Positions 41,867 to 54,368 of a stretch of 64,000 bases of DNA are shown here, one piece after another. This DNA is from Galeruca laticollis (lineage: Eukaryota > Arthropoda > Insecta > Coleoptera > Chrysomelidae), in NCBI GenBank assembly GCA_963921935.1, contig OY998185.1:58047717-58111716 (forward strand), read 5' to 3'. A model generated the notes under the pieces. It did not search any database, had not been told where the DNA came from, and worked only from the letters and a program-made list of their open reading frames with translations. Position 1 is the first letter of the stretch. The number at the start of each line of letters is the position of its first letter. The position numbers and the translations under genes are program-made.

Positions 41867-43775
41867 TTATTTTTTGTTAGTTTTTGGTTTTCTGGCACTT
41901 GCTTTATGATATATATTTTTATCTGTTATTAATTTAATTTTTGTTTGAGCTAGTACTTTACGTTTTACGAATTTTGAAAGTTTTTTATTTCTTGTTTTTG
42001 TACGAATGTAAGCTACTTCTTCGTTTTTATAGTCAAGGGGATCTGTGCGCTCTTCGTTTCTGTTACTAATAATTTTTTTGTTGTTGTTTTGTTAGTTTCT
42101 TTTCTATTTTCGTAAAGTCGTTTGGCTGCTTGTTTGTGAGGTTGTACGTAATCTGAAATTATTACATGATCATTAAGATCAAAAGGGTTTGTCTCGTTTA
42201 TATGCCCTTTTATTACTTCGAATGGTGTATATTTAGTAACACTATGGATTGAGTTGTTATATCCGAGTATAGCCCGTTTTAATAATTGGTCTGAGCTGAG
42301 ATTTCCATTTTGTTCCCTTAATCAACGCACGTGTTCGATTAGGGTAGAATGAAATCTTTCGACAGGACTGTTTGAATTACTGTTTCTAGCAGTAGTATAG
42401 TGAAGTTCTATTCTGTAAAGTTCGCAAAAATGTTCCAGATCTTTATTTTTAAATTCTGTACCCGAATTAGCTGTTATTTTTGTGGGTAGACAGTGGTAGG
42501 TAATATAATTAAATATGCACTCTACTATAGATATTCCGTTTACAGCTGGTAGAGGGTAAGCTTGGCCATATCCAGAAAAAGTATTTATTATAGTTAAATA
42601 AGTGTTTCCTGAAATTTGAAAACAGTCAATATGAATTTGTTGAAAAGGACGTGAACAAGTTGGTGTAAGATTGACTTTTACTATAGGTGGATTTCGATCG
42701 TATTTATTCTTCTGTTATTTATATAAATTTCGATATCGTCCGATATTTTTGGCCAGTAAAATCGTTTAGTAAGTGCTTCTTTCGTTTCATTTATACCACG
42801 GTGGCAAGTTTTTGTTACGTGGTAAAATTCAAGTTTTTCTTTTTGGGCGTCTCTAGTCTGAATATTTCCTAATACGGTATTACTTTGAATTAGCTGAATT
42901 AGCAGAGTTTTTAAAATACGATTCCATAGTAGTCGTGAAAGTTCTAGGTAGCTCAGGGCGTTGGAAAAAAATAGCATATTTTTTGTTTAGGGCGATATAC
43001 TCTTTTAAGAAATTTATTACATCAATTTGTAAACATTTTGAGGGTAGTGTAACATATAATCTAGTATTGTCAAAAAAATTTAAAATTCTAGTTTGTGTAG
43101 ATTCTATATTTCCCATTGTTATGAATATTTGATTTTTGTACGTGTTTAATATTCTTTCAGTAATTGGTATGGAAACAATAAGATTTCCTGCAGATGTATG
43201 TTTAGTTTCAATGTTAGAATCGAAATCAGAGTCTTGAGCTTTATCTGGTTCTATTTGTATATCTGAAATTACGTTGATTTTTTGATTTTTGCTTTTAGTC
43301 GGCTCTACAATGTGTAGTATATCTTCCAGGTCAGGGTATTTCATCAGGATTTCTTAGAAAATTTTCTATTATTTCATCCGCGTCTCCTGCATTATTTAAT
43401 ATAGATTCTATATCGATGGCGTTTAGTTCTACACATGGATTTCTATTTAAAGCGTCTGCTGCTAATGGTAATGGTTTTTGGTCAGAATATATTGCAAACT
43501 TCCGGCCGTAAAGATATGGGCGAAAGTATTTGCAACTACAAACTATTGCGAGAAGTTTTTTCTGAATTCTTGAATAGTTTATTTCGGCTGAATTTAGGAT
43601 TCGTGATGCATAACATATGGGATGATTATTTTGGGATAGAACTGCGCCTATTGCGTAATTGGAGCTATCTGTTGTCAATTCAAATTCTTTGTCAAAATCT
43701 GGGTAAATTAAAACTGGTTCAGATGTTAATACATTATTACATGTTTCAATACAATCTATGTATAAACTCCTGACT
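41867..43775 (-). pseudogene. pol: errantivirus pol fragment: RNase H and integrase
   Basis: From right to left: the end of the RT/RNase H region (TTDSSNYAIGAVLSQ and YSDQKPLP near 43470-43690), a linker, the zinc-binding domain (H...H...C in 42690-42850) and the integrase core with an HIDCFQI acidic block near 42620-42650. The core continues in decayed frames to about 41880. Frame changes at 43340 and 42900. RT proper and gag are missing. Confidence 0.75.
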
Positions 43776-43952
43776 TGTTTAATTTTGAAGATTCAATATT
43801 CGTTACTTTTAATGAGTTTCAAAGCAAATTTTCATGTCTAAAGTTTCTAAAAATGATTCAATTTTTACGTATGTTAAGCTTTTAAATTGTTTATTTTGAT
43901 TTTTATCAGAAGGGAATACTTGTTCTAAAGTAAGTTTTATTAATAGTGTTTT

Positions 43953-44137
43953 AAATGAAACTCACGGTTTCTAGTTAATTCCACAATATAATAAAAGTTA
44001 TTGAAAATTCTAAAAAAATGACAATTGTTTCGATATTGATTTATCGAAACAATTGTCAATTTTTTAGAATTTTCAATAACTTTTATTATATTGTGGAATT
44101 AACTAGAAACCGTGAGTTTCATTTAAAACACTAATAT
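43953..44137. repeat. palindrome from two PLE ends
   Basis: Almost perfect palindrome of about 185 bp centred near 44038-44045. Each half matches the PLE end region seen at 10475-10570 and 13305-13395, including the GAAACAATTGTC block, but stem II of the hammerhead motif is fused at the centre. Confidence 0.7.
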
Positions 44138-45058
44138 GAGCAGATTCCACGAAGTAAGGGTCGAGACAGTTAATTTCATGTTTTATTATCTTTTTATTTA
44201 TGATATTGACAATTAAATTTGGATCGTAATTATTATTAACTGCTATTTGTTCTATGATATTTAATTCTTTGTTCTATGATATTTAATTCTTTGTTGTAAT
44301 TATTAATATTTAATGGGACTGTTAAAAGTCTGTGAACCATATTATTGTAAGTTGCTAGTTTATTACTGAATGGGTGGATCGAACTATCATGAATTGTATT
44401 GTCTGTATGTGATGGTTTATGAAATATAGAAAAATCATCTTAATATTTATATTTGAAATTGTAAGGTCCAAAAAGTTTATAGACTTATTTTGTTCAAGCT
44501 CTACGGTAAATTTGATATTATTGTGAATTGAGTTTATGTAATTAACGATAAAGAAAAATATAAATTATTTTTATCCAATCGACAACACCCTGAACTTTAT
44601 TCATGAATTAAACTCCATAAAGACGGGTACTTAATCAAACCAGTTGTTTCTTATTTCACAGCATCTTCATTTAAAATTTCAAAGATTCTCATAGATATCA
44701 TTTCTAAATATTGTTCATTCAAACCTCGCTTTTCAGATAAAAACTCAACGGAATTAATTAATAATATTCAAAATTTAATACTACCCCATAATTCTAAATT
44801 CATATCGTTTGATGTAACAAATCTATTCCCTAGTATACCTCCTAAAGAAACTATAACTCTTGTTGATAATTTGTTCACATACAATAATGTTAATCCTATA
44901 ATTCACTCTGATATCATTACTTTATTAAAAATGTGTTTGAATCCACATTATTTTCATTTCAATGGAGAGATTTATAGCAGTAAAGATGGTTTGATTATGG
45001 CGTAACCCCCTCAGCCCCTTTCTATCAGAAATTTTTATGGATAATATAGAAAAAATAA

Positions 45059-45893
45059 ACGGTTTTAAAGATTAAAACTAACTTTTCCGCATCTGTGGCC
45101 CTGAACAATATTCTATCATAAAATTGTTACTTGTATACACTTCGGGGGATGTATCGTGCTAACAAACCGAAATTTCTCCAAAAATAACCAAAAATTTAGT
45201 ATATCTAGTTTTATAGGACCCGCTGCACTCGCTCTAGTCAACTGAAAATCAATAGGGTACATCTGTGAGACACCTTGAACAATACTTATTTATAAAGTTG
45301 ATCAATCGTATATTCTCTGGAGGCTGTATCGTGCTAACAAACTGAAAATTCTCCAAAAATGACAAAAATTTGGTACTTCAAGTACCACAGCACCCGTTGT
45401 ACTGGCTTTAGTGAGCTCAATATCAATAGGGTTCATCTATAAGACGCTCTGAATAATATCCAATCATAAAATTCATCACTTGTATATGCTCCGGAGGCTT
45501 TATCGTGCTAACAAACTGAAACTTCTCCAAAAATGACAAAAATATCGTACTTAAAGTACTGTAGCACCGGTTGTATTGGCTCTGGTGAGCTGAAAATCAA
45601 TAGGGTTCATCAGTGAGATGCCCTGAATAATATTCAATCATAAAATTGGTGACTTGTTGAACTCCGGAAGCTGTATCGTGCTAACAAACGGAAATTTCTC
45701 GAAAAACGACAAAATGTCGTACTTCAAGTACCATAGCACCCGTTGTACTGGCTCTGGTGAGCTGAAAATCAATAGGGTTCATCTGTGAAATGTCCTTAAC
45801 AATATTCCATCATAAAATTGGTGACTTATTGCACTCCTGAGGTTGTATCGTGCTAACAAGACTTGCAAGGAAAAGTGGCCGACGACAACGAAA

Positions 45894-45934
<41 letters not shown>

Positions 45935-46084
45935 ATACACACAGGATTTTTTTTCTAAAAACCGTTTTTTCGTGTTTTTGTTGATGGATAACGTAAAAAT
46001 AACTCAAAAAAAATTTCAAATTTCCAACTTTTTTGTGGGTAAACCAATACTTTTCTCGCATATTAGATAGGTTGGCGGAAAAGT
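45059..46084 (-). mobile_element. tandem-repeat element, copy C
   Basis: Full copy in reverse orientation with GCGGAAAAGT at 46075-46084 and a (GAC)n microsatellite near 45880-45933. It interrupts the plus-strand PLE RT fragment. Confidence 0.75.
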
Positions 46085-46666
46085 AATAATTCATAAACAC
46101 CCCCTTAGTAAAAAAATGTATATACTGGCACCGATATGTGAACGACATTTTTTATCTAGTTTCAAATTCAATTGACAATATCATAAATGAAAAGATAAGA
46201 AACAGACTTTAGAACAAGTATTCCCTTCTGATAAAAATAATAAAAAATTTAAAAGCTTAACATATTTTGGAACACCATCCTTGAAAATCAAATCATTTTT
46301 AGAAACTTTAGACATGAATATTTGCTTTAAAACTGATTACAATTTATCCAAACTCATTAAAAATAACAAATCTAAAGTTTCAAAATTAAACAAATGAGGA
46401 GTTTATAAATTAAAATGTGATGACAACTGTCATAAAATTTATATCGGTAGAACTTTTAGAAATTTTAATACTAGAATTTCGGAGCACAATTGTAGCTATG
46501 AAATTTTACGTATAGAACGTACTTTAGTTTAAATCTTTTAGAAGCTCTTTTTATTGCACACATTGGTAAAATCAAATGAAATGAGTTTAGAGTTATCTTG
46601 TAAGTTGAATATTTTTAATTTTTTAATTATCGAGTATTTAAATATATATCCATAATTATTAAGTAT

Positions 46667-47757
46667 TGTTCAAGATTGTGAAATCTTGAAATTTATTTGT
46701 TAAGACACATTTAAAATATGTGAGACATTTGTATGCCTTCCTTTCTTTATTGTATATATTTAAGGCGTAAATTCATTTTAGTTTATAGCTTTGTAGAAAT
46801 ATGTTGCAGAATTGATAAGATCTTTTATTGTTGTAAATTCAAAGGATATTTTATTTTTATTTTCAGAATGTTTTGTAAATATCACGTTTTCCAACAATGA
46901 TTGTAAATTCTTTTGTATGGGCAGATGAATGACACCTTTTTGAATGTCGACATTGTCCTATAGTTAAGAAGTGAGAAAAAAGCACGTTTCACCCTATTTG
47001 TATACTGGATTGTAAAAACCTTAATTTTAGTGTCAATTCTGCATGTATTTTATGGTCGAGGTTCGGAAAACATGAAAAAACATTTTTGAATTACCTTTCT
47101 GAGTAAATAGGTTACAATTGCTATTGTTGTATTCCATAGAAACTTAACTTAATATTGGCGGCACCCATAGTTGAATCTTGTCTGGAAAAAATCGACAAGT
47201 CAGGTGATGCTGGCCAATAGGAAATATTTATTTTCGTTTGGTCAACCCAATCTACGTGTAAACACACCCCTCGCAGATTTCTACTTAACACGTCTCACAA
47301 CGTGAAGAAATCAGTACTACAAACTCATCGAAACGAGCGCAACGCTCAACATCAAGTTCATACTCATCGAATCGAGCCCTATGCTCAGCAACGAAGTTAG
47401 TTTTTAACTCATCGAAACGAGCGCAAGGCTCAACAACCAAGTTAGTTTTTCACTCGTCAGTTCTACACTTCTAGACGCGAGTTTCACATTCATCGACGCG
47501 AGTTTTACACACTCATCGAATCGAGCTCGACGCTCAATAACAAAAGTTAGTTCAAAATTCATCTAATCGAAACATAAAGTGTCTTCCGATCTGAAACCAC
47601 AGAAATTCAGCGTTCACAACTCAACTTTGTAACATTTTGTAAATTTGTACATAATAAATTATTAATTTCGACATTAACTTTGTCAAATTAAGATTATTTA
47701 TTTAGTTGAATGTCCACGCCAGTTGACGAAATTCAATTAAAAATATAATCAAAAACA
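46667..47757. repeat. solo LTR, 1091 bp
   Basis: Starts TGTTCAAG and ends AAAAACA, with the 5-bp duplication AGTAT at 46662-46666 and 47758-47762. No internal part. The 3' half contains degenerate units of about 45 bp around CATCGAATCGAGCGCAACGC, then an AATAAA-like region near 47655. The retrotransposon family is not known. It sits in the minus-strand PLE fragment. Confidence 0.7.
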
Positions 47758-48013
47758 AGTATATTGTTTAGATTTTTAGCCAATTTATTATCATAAGAAA
47801 CTACAAATCTAATTGGTTTGTGTACTTATATAATTTAATGGTTCCATATCCATTCCATGAGATTGAGGATTATTATTTATTATGGATTTCTTTTCATAAT
47901 CATTTAAATGATAATTTGAATTATTAACAATCTCTTTTACATTATTAGAACACTTTTTTGTTGGTTCTGATCTTAGAATTTGGACATCACTAGATTCTAT
48001 AAAGTTATTTATT

Positions 48014-48410
48014 ACTTTTTCGCTCAACCTATTTAATGTGCGAGAAAAGTTGGAATTTTGAAAAAAAAATTGAGTTATTTTTACGTTTTTCATCAAGAGC
48101 AACACGAAAAAACGGTTTTTAGAAAAATATCCTGTGTGTATGTCGTCGTCGTTGTCGTCGGCCACTTTTCGTCACATGTCTTGTTAGCACTATTCAGCCT
48201 CCGGAGTGCAACAAGTCACCAATTTTATTATTGAATATTGTTTAGGACGTCTCACTGATGAACCCTATTGATTTTCAGCTCACAATAGCCAGTACAACGG
48301 GTGCTATGGTACTTGAAGTAGGACATTTTGTCATTTTTGGAGAATTTTTAGTTTGTTAGCACGATACAGCCTCCGGAGTGCAAAAAGTCACCAATTTTAT
48401 GATTGAATAT
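48014..48410 (+). mobile_element. tandem-repeat element, copy D, 3'-truncated
   Basis: Begins ACTTTTTCGC, keeps the 5' unique part and about one and a half 173-bp units, and stops at 48410, where the Jockey-like LINE begins. Confidence 0.7.
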
Positions 48411-50700
48411 ACTACACCATTCTTTTGAGGATTATCAAGTCTGAATCATTTCTGGTTCTTCGGTATTTATTAAGCGCATTTTTGCACTCCTTTACTGCAT
48501 TGTTACAGGATTCATTCCACCAGGGAACGGTTCGTTTTGGAGGGTTGACGGAGTACTTTCCTATACATTTATTGGCTGCAGAAATTATGGAGTTAGTCAA
48601 TTGGTCAACAGCTTCGTCTACATCATTAGAATAATTGATATTGTCTGTATTTTCCTTCAGCGTTTGGCTGTAAAGTTCCCAGTCTGCTTTTGCGATTTTC
48701 CACTTCCCTTTAATGTTAACTTGCTTTGGTTCGTTGTCTGAAATTAGGATAGGAAAATGATTGCTATCGTAGAGGCTATCAAGGGTTTGCCACGTTAGTA
48801 AGGGTGCTGTTCCTGGATCTGACATGCTGAGGTCTATTGAGGAGAAGGATCCGGATTGTATATGAAAATATGTGCTGCTGCCAGTATTTAGTAGATTAAT
48901 GTTACTATTGTTAATTACGGTTTCAATCATTTTACCACGGGCAAACGTACGTTCTGAACCCCACATTGTGTTGTGAGCATTAAAGTCGCCTATTAAGATA
49001 AATGGTATAGGTAATTGACTTAGGAGATCCATTATATCTGTGTCTCTTACGGTGTAGTTTGGAGGGACATATAAACTACAAATAGCAATTTTATTAGGCC
49101 ACCATGCGCTGATGGCAACTGCTTCTAAGTTTGTATTTAAATTTAATTTTTGGTGAAATATATCATTAGAGACAAAGACTGAGGATCCACCACTAGCACG
49201 TAAATGAGTAGTTCTTATAAAATGATAACCAACGTAACTTTTTAAGTGAGGGTTGTGAGACACAATAAATTTGGCAAGTAATCAGTTAAAAGCTGTTGTA
49301 ATCGTTCCAAACGAGGGTAAAAACCGCCGCAGTTCCACTGTATTAAGGAGAGGGGCATGATAATAAGAAATTTAGTATGACGATTTATGCGACTGCTGTG
49401 AGCCTTCGGAACTATATTCTTCATCACTTGGTTCATTAGACATATCCAAACTCTCAGTTTCTTCAGTGTCAGATTTAAGCTTTTTTTAATCTGTTCGTTA
49501 TACGGGTAATTCTGTTCTTTATGGACCTATTTGTGAGATCCGGGTAAATTGGGTAAAGGTTTGAGACTAGACCGATGATGTTCTCTGTGTGTTTTAGGGC
49601 TTCCGAGTATGGATCAGAGTTACCAAAATTATTTTCTAAGAAGTCATATAGGTTTTCTATGGCGTTTTTTGGTAGGATTTTACTATACAATCTTTTATGG
49701 ACGTAGAAAGGTTTGATTCCGTAGATATACTCACTTTGCGCTTCTTCTTTACTGCTTTATGAACTGCTGTGGAGAATGGAGGGGGAGGCAAATCGTCCGT
49801 GTTAACTTCTGCTTCTGCAGGTACACTTGAGTTTTCACTGTGTATGAAAGCTGGGAATATCCGCGTTTTTGGACTGGAGGCAGAGCGGCAGCAGGCTGGT
49901 TTTCTTGTGGGGTTATCGGGTCTTCGTTTGAACTAACTTCGTTGCTTTCTATTGGGTTTACAGAGTCTGTTTTTGAGGAGACCTGTTCAGTTTGTGCAGT
50001 CAGAGTGGATTGGGACATTATATTGTTGGTTGGGGGATTTGGGTAATTTTTAGCGACGTATCCGGTTTGCTTGCAAATGAAGCACTCCATTTTGTCAGTA
50101 GATAGAAAGATTCTGTTTTCGTTGCCGTCAAAAGGGATGATTAATGAGGTCTGCAATTCGAAGTCGTCTGATAGGGAAAGAACGAAGGCTTGTCGTCTAA
50201 AACTTAATATATGAGAATATTCGTCGCCTGGGATACCAGCTCGCAGAAACGAGACAGGGGAGGTTAATTGTAAACCAAGGCTTTTTATTGCATTTTCAGC
50301 AAGATCATGGGGTATGTAAGGAGATATGTTCGAGATGATTATCCTTTTTGTCGGAGATACGAGTCTGCGGATGTTTATGACATTGTTGTTGATGGTTACG
50401 GATGGATGGGATTTTAACAGATCGTCAACAAGATTAGAATTGGTTAGATATATGCAAATTCTGTTATTCGAAATCCTCGAAGCAAAAGAAGGTCTACAAT
50501 ATCGCCTATTGCATTAAAATAGTCAAATAATTTTAGGTTATCTTCGGCGTGCATCACTATGGCTTGATCCTTTTTTGGGAAAGATGGTTTAGTTGCTGAT
50601 TTAACGGCTGATACATAACTGTTGCTAGTCGTTGGGTTGTTGATATTCAAATTGTGCGACATTTTGGTTACTGTGGGTTTGAAGAAAAACTGTTTGATTT
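48411..50700 (-). mobile_element. Jockey-like LINE, ORF1 and endonuclease
   Basis: On the minus strand: ORF1 (gag-like) from 50662 to about 49690 in several frames, then the apurinic-type endonuclease of ORF2 from about 49360 to 48412. The RT domain is missing because the copy breaks at 48411. ORF1 has a zinc-knuckle position near 50045-50090, but its His and last Cys are both replaced by Tyr (CFICKQTGYVAKNY). Confidence 0.75.
48412..49263 (-). CDS. Jockey-like ORF2 endonuclease fragment
   Basis: 283 residues, open, of an APE-type endonuclease: ASGGSSVFV, SLYVPPN, ILIGDFNAHNTMWGS (catalytic Asp and Asn), SSIDLSMSD and SNHFPI. The start of the domain, SLIQWNCGG, lies upstream in another frame at 49300-49360. 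The reading frame runs out at the break with the tandem-repeat element. Confidence 0.75.
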   Translation of the reverse strand: MSHNPHLKSYVGYHFIRTTHLRASGGSSVFVSNDIFHQKLNLNTNLEAVAISAWWPNKIAICSLYVPPNYTVRDTDIMDLLSQLPIPFILIGDFNAHNTMWGSERTFARGKMIETVINNSNINLLNTGSSTYFHIQSGSFSSIDLSMSDPGTAPLLTWQTLDSLYDSNHFPILISDNEPKQVNIKGKWKIAKADWELYSQTLKENTDNINYSNDVDEAVDQLTNSIISAANKCIGKYSVNPPKRTVPWWNESCNNAVKECKNALNKYRRTRNDSDLIILKRMV

Positions 50701-51083
50701 ATTCTTGCCCTTGTACTCAAAAGCAAATTGTTAGGATGGCTTAGGAAATTACAACTTTATGGTTTTATTTTAGTGTTCAGCAATATATCCATAATGAAAT
50801 GTTGCCTACGCCTCTGGTAATGAGGAGCAGGCAAAAACTGAATTTATCGAAACTCGGTTAATGAGTTGGCTATTATCAGTTTATTTAACGAAAAGAAACG
50901 AAAAAATGTAAACAATACATACGTCGATTTTTGTAACACTGATTAACTATAAATTTAACTTGGTATATCACTCAGTACTAGAAATAACTGAAGAGCAAAA
51001 ATTCAAACGATGTTGACTCGCTTAAGCACACGCATCGACTCTTCTAATGTTTTAAATACGCTAAAACAGTGGAAATATCTTTT

Positions 51084-51341
51084 TTATTTTGTAACGATTG
51101 CAGCAACTGTGTCGGATTTCCACCCCCCATGCCGTTTTAAACAGGTTATGCCTACCTCGTAATCAGCCAACACAGTTGCTGGGATCCTCATCAAGAAATG
51201 ACCGGTATATTCCTTCCAATTGGGTAGCTTGAAGTATAACGCCACCTCCTTTGCCACACTTCCAATCTTATGGATTCCCATAACGTTTCTGGTGACATAT
51301 TTTATGAGAAGCCGATTTTCTTGAAACATGACAGAACGCAA
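51084..51341 (-). pseudogene. tyrosine recombinase fragment (Crypton-like)
   Basis: 85 residues matching the C-terminal part of tyrosine recombinases common in insect genomes: TGH..R followed by ATVLAD and the LKRHGGWKS block. The usual Tyr would follow, but the frame ends. It is an isolated remnant and likely derives from a Crypton-type element. Confidence 0.6.
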
Positions 51342-52930
51342 TGCTATATATTTTTTAGATATATTTATTCAATCATCTCCCACTACAGTAAATAATCTTT
51401 TTTTATTGGTTTTGCTATCCGGAATCTTCTCATAAATTAATGAATCGTGATCACCAACATCCTACAACCTCATGTGTACTAATTCTTTGTATCTGCAAGC
51501 TCAAACTACACCAAATAACAGAACAACCTATAAGTATATAGAAATTAATAAATTTTGTTAACAAACTGGTCCTTTGACAAAACTGCTGATTTTTTCACCT
51601 TCTGATATTTTTTCAAAAACTAACGTAGGTCGAGGAATTTCGAAAAATATCAATTTTTCACCTGATTTGCAGCAATTATCTGATCACAGTAACAGCTTTA
51701 TTTTTATATAGATCTTTTCATGATATTAAATTAATTAAAAAAATTCTTGTTTAGAGGGGTTTTCACGTATTTTTACCTTTTTTGTATTAATATTTTTTCA
51801 TAGTTCGAATTTTATATCACATGATTAGATATTACGCATTAATCAATGACTACATCCTCTATTTAAAGTAGTTTTTATCAATTTTTTTCCATTTTCAAAG
51901 TTGTTATTGTGAAAAATTACTAGTAAATCGGTTTTGTTATCGTAGTACCTTGGTATAACTTCCTGTTGTTCTATTGGTCGATATTAAATAATATTCAATT
52001 AGTAATACGATAAAACATTGCCTATTATCAACAATTACACCTTCTATAAGATCATCATCAACTTAATTTATATAAATATGGACCTATTGAAGAATTGTGG
52101 GAATTCGAAAAGTCAGATGGATATGCAGATGACAATAAAAAATTACAACTGTTTTTTGATATCTGTTTAAATGGCTTGTATCGCAACACATCGATTCCAA
52201 AAATCATACTGAAATATCCTTCTTTCTTGCCTGATTTAGTACTTTGTTAGTAAGAAAGTATCTTAATAGATATTCATAGATAAGATTGCAGAGTTGCTCT
52301 AAGATTCGAAGTAATTTTATTTGATTTTAGGATACACTAGGAACTGAAAAGATATTTGGAGAGGATACAGGGTGAGTTAAAAATATAATTTTTAAAAGAT
52401 TAAGCATTTAGATTATTATTTAATGACTTTTCCCTTAAGAAGACTATATCTACTTTCATATTCATTTTAATGTATTTATACTGAACTCAACTTACAAAAG
52501 CGATAAGACAGAATGAAGAATATTATAAGTCTTATGTCTAGGATTACTGCAAAAACAAGATAACTACACTTTTTCAATTTTCTTAGTTAAGTGCATCTCT
52601 CGGTCTAAAAATTGCACCTACTAATACTGCGAGAACAAGATACATTTCTTACGAGCATTAACAATGTTACGAGTTTAATATAAATCCATTATGGTCAAAA
52701 TTTAGCCAGCACAAAGCAGATATGTGCACTTATGTCATGGAACTCCATTTTGTTTCATATTATTTAATATCTTTAACTGCACAAAGAAGTTATATGCAAC
52801 TTATCTGCTTTATGCTGTTTAATTCTGCAACCGATATGAATATTTCCCGGTAAACACAAGCTAACTGCCATTTATCTTGTTAACGCTGTAATGATGTTTG
52901 ACAAAGCAATATTATTACTACCGTTTTATT
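51342..52930. other. 1.6-kb stretch with no recognised gene
   Basis: AT-rich. One short open stretch at 52050-52250 (plus strand, ending TAG) has a protein-like composition, GPIEELWEFEKSDGYADD, but I cannot assign it. It may be an orphan exon. Confidence 0.35.
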
Positions 52931-53022
52931 ACTTTTCCGCCCAACCTAACTAATATGCGAGAAAAGTAATGGTTTACCCCAAAAAAAGTTGGATTTTTTT
53001 TATTTTTACGTTTTCCATCAAC
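52931..53022 (+). mobile_element. tandem-repeat element, copy E, left piece
   Basis: The 5' end (ACTTTTCCGCCC) up to CCATCAACA, then broken by a LINE. The right piece of apparently the same copy is at 59428-59885. Confidence 0.65.
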
Positions 53023-54055
53023 ATCCATCTATGGATTGGAAGAGATACATGATGAGAGTATACTAGATCAAGTGCTACTCATTTTCAATACGAATATGAA
53101 CTTAAATATTACACAATCTGATATTGGAAGCTGTTATAGACTAGGAAAACCTAATGCAAGGAAATCGCGACCATTGCTGGTAAATTTCTTTAATGGATAT
53201 ACCAGGCAAAATATTTTTTCTAACAAAAAGTATCTTAAAGGTACTAAATATATGATCAAAGAAGATTTAACGAAACATTGTATAATATGGTAATTCAAAA
53301 AGCTGGAAAAGAAGGTAAAGTCTGGACACATTCAGGTATCGTCTTCTTGAAATTAGCTGATAACAAGATTATCAAGATTACCTCCATTGATGACATTGCT
53401 AAACTTTGATTATATTAAAATATAAAATTTGCTCTTGATTTATTTGATATACGTCAGATTAATAGTCTGTGTTATTTTTATAAAATCACTTATTAAATAA
53501 CTATTCAAATACAGAAATTTTAAAAGACTAAAAAGTGGCACATTAGTGCAGATGGGATTCGTTTGTGTTCAATTCTCTATTCAACCGTAGTTAATTACTA
53601 GAGGAAAAGATGCAAATATGGGCTGGTCTCTTAATATGGGCTAGGTAGGTTTCTCAGCTATTCGATGCAGATCTCTACATCTGACTATCGCAAACGGTAA
53701 TTGGGGAAGTTAAATGTTTACCGTGGAGATGGCGCCACAGTAGAAAATAGTTTAAATTTATAATACGTGTTTGTCAGTTACTGTGAGTGTCAAAACTTTT
53801 TCGGGTAAGTTTATAAATTCAATTACTTAAAAATGAACAATATTTTTAAAAATTCGCCTGTTTCACGTTGAAGCCCTATAATTAGCCTTTAATGTATGCT
53901 AATTAGTTTTCTTCAAATTGATTACTTTTGGACATAATCTCTTTTGTTGTGTGAAGCCAGCATGTTTGCAATATGGGCTATGCCTTTGTTGTTATTATGG
54001 GCTAGTGGCCCATATTTAGAACTATGTAAAATATATTACAAAATTGTTTCAGGAT

Positions 54056-54358
54056 GTCAACCAAACAGCAGAAAGATGGTAAAAAAAGAAAAAAATGGAA
54101 TGTGGGAGATATGGAACGTGCAATAATAGCTGTCAGGCAGCATGCAATGGGTACGCTAAAAGCTTCAAAAATGTTTAAGGTCCCACGTTCTACGTTGCAA
54201 CGTTCTGCAAAAAGCTAGAACTACAGCCAATTGAAGCAGCCCAAATAAAGCTAGGGCGTAAAGCTATATTAGGGAACGATCTAGAAGACGAGTTAGTTCG
54301 TTATATTTTAGAGATGGAAGCTAAATTTCATGGATTAACCAGAAAAGACGAATATTAA
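54056..54358 (+). pseudogene. pogo-like transposase, Psq-type DNA-binding part
   Basis: Coding pieces read RKKWNVGDMERAIIAVR and KASKMFKVPRSTLQ, a Pipsqueak-type helix-turn-helix, then KLELQPIEAAQ and GLTRKD. A frameshift at about 54212 and a stop at 54357 cut it. The middle of the protein, with the first catalytic Asp, is deleted before the next frame. Confidence 0.7.
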
Positions 54359-54368
54359 CCAGCAACTG

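Larger units (their letters stand above)
35203..43775 (-). mobile_element. errantivirus 2, pol-env part, multiply interrupted
   Basis: Minus-strand provirus lacking its 5' LTR, gag and most of RT. In 5' to 3' order: RNase H and integrase at about 43775-41870, a tandem-repeat element at 40871-41866, env 40855-35397 and a polypurine tract with 3' LTR. Env holds a DD41D transposon (38732-40805) and another tandem-repeat element (35785-37484). Its 5' break at 43776 joins straight into a Penelope-like fragment. Confidence 0.8.
43776..48013. mobile_element. scrambled Penelope-like fragments
   Basis: Pieces of a second PLE subfamily in both orientations: minus 43776-44038, minus 44140-44570 (RT tail), plus 44580-45050 (RT with SFDVTNLF), plus 46087-46530 (GVYKLKC...YIGRTFRNF, the GIY-YIG core) and minus 46535-48013 (RT N-terminal side). 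The order fits inverted dimers that were later broken by a tandem-repeat element (45059-46084) and a solo LTR (46667-47757). All frames are broken. Confidence 0.65.
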
